From Caldilineaceae bacterium (lineage in GTDB: Bacteria; Chloroflexota; Anaerolineae; Caldilineales; Caldilineaceae), in assembly GCA_026645635.1 (NCBI GenBank), contig JAPKMV010000259.1:1-5756 (forward strand): a stretch of DNA of 5,756 nucleotides, in the 5' to 3' direction. The notes below the pieces were generated by a model that was not told where the DNA came from, searched no databases, and worked only from the letters and a program-made list of their open reading frames with translations. Both the position numbers and the translations under genes were made by a program. Positions 1-5,756 of this stretch are shown here, one piece after another (positions within the stretch are counted from its first letter, which is position 1; the number at the start of each line of letters is the position of its first letter).

Positions 1-665
1 GCACCAAAGAGGGCGAACGGGTGGAAGCGGCGCAGATGCTGGAGTGGTTTCTCTTTCCCCGCCCGATGCAGTACGCCCGCATCGGCAGCCTGAGCGGCGG
101 CGAACGCCGGCGGCTCTACCTGCTGCGCACCCTCGTCCATCAGCCCAACATCCTCCTGCTCGACGAGCCGACCAACGACCTCGATATCCAGACCCTGGCC
201 GTGGTGGAGGAGTTTCTCGACCACTTTACCGGCTGCCTGGTTGTGGCCAGCCACGACCGCTACTTTCTCGACCGCACGGTCGATTTCCTGGTGACGCTGG
301 CCGACGGCAAACTCGGGCCGCGCTATCCCGGCCCCTTCAGCACCTTTGTACGGCTGCAAGAGGAAGCGGCGACGCCGCCGGTCAAAGCAGCGTCCGCCGT
401 TGCGCCGCCGGCAAAATCCGGGCGGGCGCGCAGCGAACGGCGGCTTACCTGGAAAGAACAGCAGGAGTTGAACGACCTGGAAGTGCGCATCGAGGGTTTG
501 GAAACGCGGCGATTTTTGCTACTGGACGAGATTCAAAAAAGCGGCGATAATTATGCGGGCCTACGTGTTCTTTCCGACGAACTCAACAAAATCGAACAGG
601 AAGTAGACGCAGCCATGGAACGGTGGTTGGAACTTTCCTCGCTCACCGAACCAACCGGCAGGTAG
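1..665 (+). CDS. uup: ABC-F ATPase, Uup type, C-terminal part (5' end outside window)
   Basis: This is the last part of an ABC-F protein, a soluble ATPase family with two nucleotide-binding domains and no membrane domain. The frame is open from base 3, so the GTG at 21 is internal and not the true start. Numbering from that GTG, the second ATPase domain shows the LSGGE signature at 24-28, Walker B ILLLDEP at 44-50 followed by TNDLD, and the switch histidine in SHDRYFLDR (H78). An Ala/Pro-rich linker (about 115-135) leads to a charged helical tail (about 139-205) of the coiled-coil type. The tail closely resembles the C-terminal domain of E. coli Uup, including the closing ERW motif. In E. coli that domain binds DNA, and loss of Uup raises precise excision of transposons. 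A role in translation or branched DNA intermediates is inferred from the family. Walker A and the first ATPase domain are not visible. No terminator-like hairpin with a T tract follows the stop. Confidence 0.88.
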   Translation, partial: TKEGERVEAAQMLEWFLFPRPMQYARIGSLSGGERRRLYLLRTLVHQPNILLLDEPTNDLDIQTLAVVEEFLDHFTGCLVVASHDRYFLDRTVDFLVTLADGKLGPRYPGPFSTFVRLQEEAATPPVKAASAVAPPAKSGRARSERRLTWKEQQELNDLEVRIEGLETRRFLLLDEIQKSGDNYAGLRVLSDELNKIEQEVDAAMERWLELSSLTEPTGR

Positions 666-699
666 TCGGCAACAACAGGCGCAATCGGTTCTACCGAAG

Positions 700-727
700 C
701 TGACCATCGCAATCTCAACCGAATAAT
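700..727 (+). promoter_or_regulatory. possible sigma70-type promoter for the zinc-ribbon/LysM gene
   Basis: In the 94-base gap after the uup stop, CTGACC (700-705) and AATAAT (722-727) are 16 bases apart and match the -35 and -10 consensus at four and five of six positions. Transcription would start near 734, about 25 bases before the ATG at 760. The gap is the least GC-rich part of this area, so a chance match is quite possible. The gene could also be read through from uup. This is a weak call. Confidence 0.3.
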
Positions 728-759
728 GCAGACTCATCAAGTGGAGGGCCGGAGCTCCC

Positions 760-1917
760 ATGATCGAAGTCACCTGTTTCCACTGTGGGCAAGCAGTGCT
801 CATCTCGCCAGATGTCACGCGCTGTCCAGAGTGTGGCGCGAACTTGCGCCGTCTGATCGACAGCGAGCAAGCAATCGCCTACTTCTATGCGCGCGCGTCC
901 GCCTTTGCCGACGCCGACAACCTGGTGCACGCGGTGCAGGAAGTGCAGCGCGGCGTTACCTTTCAACCTTGTCCAGAACTCAACCTGCTCGGCGCAATCC
1001 TGGCCAAGCGGCTGCATCGGCTCGACCAGATGCGCCAATTTGTGGCGGCGGTGCCGGTGGACAGCCCCCTGCGCAGCGAAGCGGAATGGCTGCTGCGCGC
1101 CAACCAGGCGCAGACCCATCTCCCCGAAGCTGTGCCGACCGACGCCGATCTGCTGCCACCGCGCGCCGGGCGTGACCGGCGGCCGCAGGCGGAATCCAGC
1201 GCACGCATCCAGCCGGTCGCCTGGGTGATGCTGGCGGCGCTGATGCTGGTGGGCGGCTGGTGGGGCTGGAACCGGCTGCCCCCGGATTGGATCGATCAGT
1301 TCGAGATCGCAGCCGTTGCCGAACCGCGCATCGACCTGGCGCCTGCGCCGGTGAATGCAGCCACGCAACCGGCCGCGCCTGCGGCCACCGCCACCTTCGC
1401 CGTCGTTGCGCCGGCCGCCGACAGCCCCGCCGCGCCGATCTTGCTGCCCACGCCGACCATCGCGCTCGATCTGGTGGCAGCGCCAACCGTCGCCCAGCCG
1501 CTGGCAGCGCAGAATCCTGCTGTCGTGGCCGTGATTGCCGAGAGCCAGCCTTTCGATCTGGCCGCGTTTCTGCGTGCCGAAGGGCGCAGCGATCTGGCGG
1601 CGTTGCCCGTGCTGGCGCGGCGCGAGGGGGAGCGTCTCGTGCTGGAAGGAACGGTGGAGTCAGTGCAGCAACGCGCCGACCTGGAAGGCTACGTCAAGCT
1701 GGCGCCCAACGTCGGCGAAATTTCCCTGCTCAATGTGCGCGTGCGGCTGCCCGCCACCTACACGGTGCAGGCCGGTGATTCGCTGTGGGGCATCTCCATG
1801 AATCTCTACGGCGAGCCGGGCATGGTCGAAGAAATCTACGCGGCCAACCGCGGCGTGATGAATTCGCCCAACGCTTTGAGTGTGGGGATGGTGCTGGCGG
1901 TCCCGGAGAAGCCCTGA
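760..1917 (+). CDS. Zinc-ribbon, single-pass membrane protein with BON-like and LysM (Kbp/YgaU-like) C-terminus
   Basis: I cannot assign a named gene, but the domain order is clear. Residues 1-27 form a zinc ribbon with two CxxC pairs (C6/C9 and C22/C25). Residues 36-116 are helical and TPR-like. A basic stretch with RDRR at 138-141 precedes one membrane segment (about 153-170), which predicts N-terminus inside and C-terminus outside. Residues 187-260 are an Ala/Pro/Thr-rich linker suited to crossing a cell wall. Residues about 284-330 look like a BON domain (LVLEGTVES...). Residues 333-382 are a LysM domain with YTVQAGDSLWGIS and the ending VLAVPE. BON followed directly by LysM is the layout of E. 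coli Kbp/YgaU, a potassium-binding protein, and the YG...IYAANR...SP part looks particularly alike. LysM generally binds N-acetylglucosamine polymers such as peptidoglycan. I infer a wall-anchored protein linking the envelope to the cytoplasm; its ligand is unknown. The ATG at 760 is preceded by GGAG at 751-754, five bases away. Confidence 0.87.
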   Translation: MIEVTCFHCGQAVLISPDVTRCPECGANLRRLIDSEQAIAYFYARASAFADADNLVHAVQEVQRGVTFQPCPELNLLGAILAKRLHRLDQMRQFVAAVPVDSPLRSEAEWLLRANQAQTHLPEAVPTDADLLPPRAGRDRRPQAESSARIQPVAWVMLAALMLVGGWWGWNRLPPDWIDQFEIAAVAEPRIDLAPAPVNAATQPAAPAATATFAVVAPAADSPAAPILLPTPTIALDLVAAPTVAQPLAAQNPAVVAVIAESQPFDLAAFLRAEGRSDLAALPVLARREGERLVLEGTVESVQQRADLEGYVKLAPNVGEISLLNVRVRLPATYTVQAGDSLWGISMNLYGEPGMVEEIYAANRGVMNSPNALSVGMVLAVPEKP

Positions 1918-1923
1918 CAATCT

Positions 1924-2012
1924 ATAGACCGCAGATTTGGCGGATTAGACGGATTTTCGCGGATTTTTTTGATCCGCGTAAATCCGTCGCATCCGCCAAA
2001 TCTGCGGTCTAT
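1924..2012. repeat. 89-base near-perfect inverted repeat between convergent genes
   Basis: The arms 1924-1964 and 1972-2012 are reverse complements over 41 bases with only three mismatches (at 1946, 1947 and 1957). The outer 22 bases are perfect. The 7-base loop (1965-1971) is six T and one G. The element fills nearly all of the 100-base gap between the stop at 1917 and the dnaN stop at 2018. Each arm is itself built from a short unit: GATT recurs at 1934, 1943, 1952 and 1962, about every nine bases. As RNA it would fold into a very stable stem in either direction and may end or protect both convergent transcripts. No T tract follows the stem on either strand, so it is not a textbook intrinsic terminator. 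A dispersed intergenic palindrome (REP- or MITE-like) that landed here is equally likely. I see no target-site duplication. Confidence 0.93.
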
Positions 2013-2017
2013 TGCAT

Positions 2018-3235
<1,218 letters not shown>

Positions 3236-3240
3236 AGGAC

Positions 3241-3245
3241 CCTCC
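3241..3245 (-). promoter_or_regulatory. ribosome binding site fixing the GTG start of dnaN
   Basis: On the minus strand GGAGG is followed by the five bases GTCCT and then the GTG at 3235-3233. This is a full-strength Shine-Dalgarno at good spacing. Together with the conserved MRVGVLQENL N-terminus it supports GTG over any other start. Confidence 0.85.
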
Positions 3246-3287
3246 GTGAATTTCGTTGCAGTGTGGTTGTCCAGCCGACTGGGAACA

Positions 3288-3303
3288 CTGCGCCGCAGCG
3301 CAG
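3288..3303 (-). other. small GC hairpin at the start of the predicted dnaN leader
   Basis: CTGCGC (3288-3293) and GCGCAG (3298-3303) pair around a four-base loop. If transcription starts near 3305, this 6-bp stem would form at the very 5' end of the dnaN mRNA, where hairpins can slow decay. In such GC-rich DNA a stem of this size can arise by chance. Confidence 0.3.
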
Positions 3304-3311
3304 CGAGTCAG

Positions 3312-3342
3312 AGTATACCATAACCGCGCGACTGGCGTCCAA
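3312..3342 (-). promoter_or_regulatory. extended -10 promoter of dnaN
   Basis: On the minus strand TATACT (3317-3312) is preceded directly by TGG (3320-3318), giving the extended -10 form TGnTATACT. The -10 hexamer matches TATAAT at five of six positions in otherwise GC-rich DNA. The best -35-like element, TTGGAC (3342-3337), is weak and 19 bases away, which is tolerable when an extended -10 is present. Transcription would start near 3305 and give a leader of about 70 bases. This suggests dnaN is transcribed independently of the two-component operon upstream. Confidence 0.62.
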
Positions 3343-3396
3343 ACGTCGCACGGTTTTGGGGGTGAAGTCAAGCGAGGGGCGGAGGGGATTGGAACA

Positions 3397-3430
3397 CGAA
3401 AAGCGCGAAAGGGGGGCGAAAGACGCGAAA
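3397..3430. repeat. short-period CGAAA repeat in the dnaN upstream gap
   Basis: CGAAA occurs four times, starting at 3397, 3406, 3417 and 3426 (spacing 9, 11 and 9), within a purine-rich stretch that also holds a run of six G (3411-3416). It lies in the 248-base gap between the kinase and dnaN, upstream of the predicted dnaN promoter. I recognise no protein-binding site. The regular spacing near one helical turn would suit either a low-complexity dispersed repeat or a multi-site operator. Confidence 0.6.
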
Positions 3431-3440
3431 GATGTCAGCG

Positions 3441-3486
3441 CTCACCCCCTCTCACCCTCTCACCCTCTCACCCCATCACCCCATCA
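3441..3486. repeat. 8-bp tandem array at the histidine kinase stop, with a G-quadruplex motif on the minus strand
   Basis: On the plus strand, three exact copies of CTCTCACC (3449-3456, 3457-3464, 3465-3472) are followed by CCATCACC (3473-3480) and a partial copy (3481-3486). A further CTCACC stands just before at 3441-3446. The TGA stop of the kinase (3486-3484 on the minus strand) lies in the last partial copy. On the minus strand there are five G runs of three to five bases separated by loops of four or five bases (G runs at 3482-3479, 3474-3471, 3465-3463, 3457-3455 and 3449-3445). That satisfies the usual G-quadruplex pattern and would fall in the 3' untranslated part of the kinase mRNA. 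Confidence 0.9.
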
Positions 3487-5025
3487 AACCGGCAGGCGCA
3501 GCCAGAAGCGGCTGCCCTGGCCGGGCGTGCTCTCCACCCCCACCACACCGCCATGCGCCTCCACGATCTCTTTGACGATGGCCAGCCCCAACCCGGAGCC
3601 GTTGCCCGCGGTGCGCGCCTTGTCCACGCGGTAGAAGCGCTCGAAGATGCGCTCCAGATCCTCCGCCGCGATCCCCGGCCCGCTGTCCGTGACGGCGACT
3701 TCGATCCCCACCGGCGCTGCACCCTCGCGCGGATAGGGGGTGGCCGTGATCGCCACTGCGCCGCCGGGTGGGGTGTAGGCCAGCGCATTGTCGAGCAAGT
3801 TGGTGAGCACGCGGCGCAGGCGGTCGGGGTCGGCGTTAAGGCGCGGCAGACCGCCGGCGGGAACCTGCACCGTCACCGTGATGGCCGCCGCCGCGCTGCG
3901 CGGTTCGAGCAGCTCCACCAGCTCGTCGATCAGCGCAGCCAGGTCGACCGGCTCGGGCCGCAGTTGCAGCCGCCCGCTGTCGATGCGCGCCAGGTCGATC
4001 ACCTCTTCCACCAGCCGCCCCAGCCGCTGCGCCTCCTGGTTGATCACCACCGCCGCGCGTTCGCGGCTGGCGGTCGTGGCCGCGGTGCCATCCAACAGCG
4101 CCTGGCTGTAGCCCTGGATGCTGGTCAGCGGCGTCTTCAGGTCATGGCTGACGTTGGCGACGAAATCGCGCTGCGCCTGCTGGCTGCGCTGCACCCGGGC
4201 GGCCATCTGGTTGAAGCTCTCGGCCAGGGCGCGCAGTTCGTTGATCGAGGTCGCGCCGCTGTCGATGCGATAGGCGAGGTCGCCGTCGGCGATGGCCTCG
4301 GTGCCTTGCAGCACGGGCGCCAGGCTGCGCGAGACCGCGCCCGCCGTCCAGCGGCTGAGCACGAAGACCACCAGCGTGAGCGTTGCCACCAGGATCAGCA
4401 GCAGCCAGAGCGGCGCCTCGCGCACCGTTTCGATGACCGCCTGGATCGTGTTGTTTTCCTGGCGCAAGAGCACCAGATCGACGCTTTCGCCACCCCGCGC
4501 CGAAAACAGGGGCGCGGCGATGTACATCCAGTTGGCGCCGTCCAACCGCACCTGCCCTTGCAGCGTAGCGGCGTCCATCGGCTGCATGTGCTGCATATCG
4601 CGCATACGGCCAGGGCGCCAGCGCTCCATCTGGACGTCGAGGGTGCGGGCGTCGGTTGGCTGCCATACCGCCCCCACGAGCGCGTCGCCGGTGTCGAAGA
4701 GCACGGCGTCGGTGGCGCCATCGACGAGCAGGATGCGCCCGTTGAGGTTTTCGGCCTGGTTGCGCAGCAGTTCCAGAAAGCTGTCGGCCGCGCCGCTCTG
4801 GTCGTTGGCGGCCAGGGCCGCCTGCACCAGGCTGCCGCGTGTCGTCGTGATGGCCGTGTCGAGCCATTCGATCATGCGGCGCAGCGCCAGGTCGTTGCGC
4901 ACCGGCGCCTGGAGCGAAAGCAGCAGCACCGCCGCGATGAGCAGCACCGCCGCCGCCACCAGCATATGCGTCAGCAGCAGCCGCCCATTCAAACTATGGT
5001 TGAGTCGCGTAAACCGGTTGCCCAA
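3484..5025 (-). CDS. Membrane sensor histidine kinase (HAMP, HisKA, HATPase)
   Basis: This 513-residue kinase senses an outside signal, autophosphorylates a histidine and passes the phosphate to the regulator encoded just upstream. Membrane segments are at about 16-38 and 204-225, with an extracytoplasmic sensor of about 165 residues between them. The RILLVDGATDAVLFDTGDALVG stretch (97-118) is typical of the PhoR/BaeS-like Cache/PAS fold. HAMP follows at about 226-280. HisKA has the phospho-acceptor H294 in NVSHDLKTPLTS. The ATPase domain has the N box (N409, N413), G1 DSGPG (447-451), F box FERFYR (461-466) and G2 GSGLGL (476-481), so it should be active. The sensor contains a Met/His-rich stretch (141-150). 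The start is taken as TTG at 5025-5023, because GAGGGA in the repeat array lies eight bases upstream and an in-frame stop is at 5040-5038. ATG at 4965 is possible but has no ribosome binding site and would clip the first membrane helix. The specific signal cannot be read from the sequence. Confidence 0.95.
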   Translation of the reverse strand: MGNRFTRLNHSLNGRLLLTHMLVAAAVLLIAAVLLLSLQAPVRNDLALRRMIEWLDTAITTTRGSLVQAALAANDQSGAADSFLELLRNQAENLNGRILLVDGATDAVLFDTGDALVGAVWQPTDARTLDVQMERWRPGRMRDMQHMQPMDAATLQGQVRLDGANWMYIAAPLFSARGGESVDLVLLRQENNTIQAVIETVREAPLWLLLILVATLTLVVFVLSRWTAGAVSRSLAPVLQGTEAIADGDLAYRIDSGATSINELRALAESFNQMAARVQRSQQAQRDFVANVSHDLKTPLTSIQGYSQALLDGTAATTASRERAAVVINQEAQRLGRLVEEVIDLARIDSGRLQLRPEPVDLAALIDELVELLEPRSAAAAITVTVQVPAGGLPRLNADPDRLRRVLTNLLDNALAYTPPGGAVAITATPYPREGAAPVGIEVAVTDSGPGIAAEDLERIFERFYRVDKARTAGNGSGLGLAIVKEIVEAHGGVVGVESTPGQGSRFWLRLPV

Positions 5026-5069
5026 TCCCTCAATCCCTCAATCCCTCAATCTCCTAATCTCCCAATCTC
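5022..5069. repeat. six-copy 8-bp array carrying the ribosome binding site and start codon of the histidine kinase
   Basis: Read on the minus strand, the stretch begins right after the regulator's stop codon and consists of six octamers: GAGATTGG, GAGATTAG, GAGATTGA, GGGATTGA, GGGATTGA and GGGATTGG. The consensus is GRGATTRR. It fills the whole 44-base gap between the two genes, and the kinase TTG start (5025-5023) lies in the last copy. GAGGGA, formed at copy junctions, is a usable Shine-Dalgarno, and one copy sits eight bases from the TTG. The last copies also give four GGG runs with loops of 5, 5 and 3 bases (G runs at 5045-5043, 5037-5035, 5029-5027 and 5023-5021), a G-quadruplex motif across the translation start. 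Confidence 0.9.
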
Positions 5070-5756
5070 TCAACTGTCGGGCGGCCCAACAATCTTATAG
5101 CCAATCCCCCAGACCGTCTCGATCTCGCAGTCGCTGCCCTGCAGCTCGCGGCGCAGGCTGGCCACATGCACATCGACCGTGCGCGTCTCGCCCGCGTAGT
5201 CGAAGCCCCAGACCTGGCTGAGCAGTTGCTCGCGACTCATCACCAAGCCGGGATGCTCCAGCAGAAACTGGAGCAGGTCGAATTCCCGGGCGCGCAGCGT
5301 GCGCGGCGCGCCGGCCACCGTGACGGTGCGCCGCGCCGCATCGAGCATCAGGTTGCCGACGACCAGCGGCCTGGCCGCACCATTGGCGGTCGGTTCCGCG
5401 GCCGGCGGATTCACCCGGCGCAGCACTGCGCGCACGCGCGCCACCAACTCGCGCGGGTTGTAGGGCTTGGTGACATAGTCGTCGGCGCCCAGTTCCAGCC
5501 CGACGATGCGGTCGACGTCCTCAGTGCGCGCGGTCAGCATGATGATCGGCGTCTGGCTGCTCTGGCGCATGCGCCGACAGACTTCCCAGCCGTCCACGCC
5601 GGGGAGCATCAAGTCCAGCACCACCAGGTCGGGCTGTTCACGGGTGAGGCAGGCGAGCGCCTCGTCACCCGTACGCGCCGCCACGACGCGATAGCCCGCG
5701 CTCTCCAGGTACATGCGGTTGAGTTCGACGATATTCGGTTCGTCATCGACGACCAG
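5070..5756 (-). CDS. OmpR/PhoB-family response regulator (first few residues outside window)
   Basis: This is a DNA-binding response regulator, the likely partner of the kinase 44 bases downstream. The frame is open to the window edge, and the upstream 14 residues begin LVVDDEPNIVELNR, the first beta strand and acidic pocket of a receiver domain. The gene therefore starts only a few codons beyond the edge, and the ATG at 5714 is internal. Counting from that ATG, the phospho-acceptor is D34 in LVVLDLMLPG, the conserved Thr is T61 in MLTAR, and the Lys is K83 in VTKPYNPREL. A Pro/Ala-rich linker (about 102-115) leads to a winged-helix domain (116-209) with REFDLLQFLLEHPG, TVDVHVASLRREL (recognition helix) and the closing GIGYKI. 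All key residues are present, so phosphorylation should control DNA binding. The target genes are unknown and the promoter lies outside the window. Confidence 0.96.
   Translation of the reverse strand: MVVDDEPNIVELNRMYLESAGYRVVAARTGDEALACLTREQPDLVVLDLMLPGVDGWEVCRRMRQSSQTPIIMLTARTEDVDRIVGLELGADDYVTKPYNPRELVARVRAVLRRVNPPAAEPTANGAARPLVVGNLMLDAARRTVTVAGAPRTLRAREFDLLQFLLEHPGLVMSREQLLSQVWGFDYAGETRTVDVHVASLRRELQGSDCEIETVWGIGYKIVGPPDS

Noticed and set aside
685..697. Small hairpin (TCGGT / ACCGA, three-base loop) after the uup stop as a terminator
   Set aside because: The stem is only five base pairs and no T run follows.
715..1368. 217-codon open frame on the minus strand opposite the zinc-ribbon/LysM gene
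   Set aside because: It overlaps a gene with clear zinc-ribbon, membrane and LysM parts and has no recognisable domain.
1964..1970. T run in the palindrome as the U tract of an intrinsic terminator
   Set aside because: The T run is in the loop of the stem, not after it, and no separate GC stem ends just before it.
3256..3272. Possible DnaA box in the dnaN leader (TGTGGTTGT)
   Set aside because: Only about six of nine positions match the consensus and there is no second copy nearby, so an origin or DnaA-controlled dnaN is not supported.
3441..3486. CRISPR array or coding repeat
   Set aside because: The units are eight bases with no spacers, so this is a simple tandem repeat.
3256..5100. Very long open frame (614 codons) on the plus strand opposite the histidine kinase
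   Set aside because: It runs antisense to a kinase with every catalytic motif intact, is rich in His/Arg/Gln/Ala as expected of a GC-rich shadow frame, and shows no domain. It also runs through the low-complexity arrays.

Overview
The window is GC-rich bacterial DNA, almost fully coding, from an organism I cannot name securely. High GC, GTG and TTG starts, a zinc-ribbon/LysM membrane protein, a dnaN apparently away from dnaA/recF, and short low-complexity repeat arrays in the gaps are together reminiscent of Chloroflexota (Anaerolineae/Caldilineae-like). That is an impression and not a proof. There is no sign of phage, an insertion sequence, CRISPR, rRNA or tRNA.

Left half, + strand: the 3' part of a Uup-type ABC-F ATPase gene (1-665, cut by the window edge). 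It is followed by a 385-residue single-pass membrane protein (760-1917). This protein has an N-terminal zinc ribbon, a TPR-like helical region, one membrane segment, an Ala/Pro-rich linker, and a C-terminal BON-like plus LysM module resembling the potassium-binding protein Kbp/YgaU.

Right half, - strand, in transcription order: an OmpR/PhoB-type response regulator (5756-5070, only its first few residues missing), its membrane sensor histidine kinase (5025-3484), then dnaN, the DNA polymerase III beta clamp (3235-2018). The two halves converge at 1918-2017, and a near-perfect 89-base hairpin occupies almost all of that gap.

Regulator and kinase form an evident two-gene operon for a phosphorelay from an outside signal to transcription. 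dnaN follows after 248 bases, with what looks like its own extended -10 promoter and a strong ribosome binding site.

The most unusual structure is in the gaps. The histidine kinase gene is bracketed by two different 8-bp tandem arrays. One contains its ribosome binding site and TTG start, the other its stop codon. Both give four or more GGG runs on the coding strand, i.e. G-quadruplex motifs. Two further short-period repeats, GATT-type inside the hairpin and CGAAA-type upstream of dnaN, lie in the neighbouring gaps. No clearly new multi-gene system is visible.
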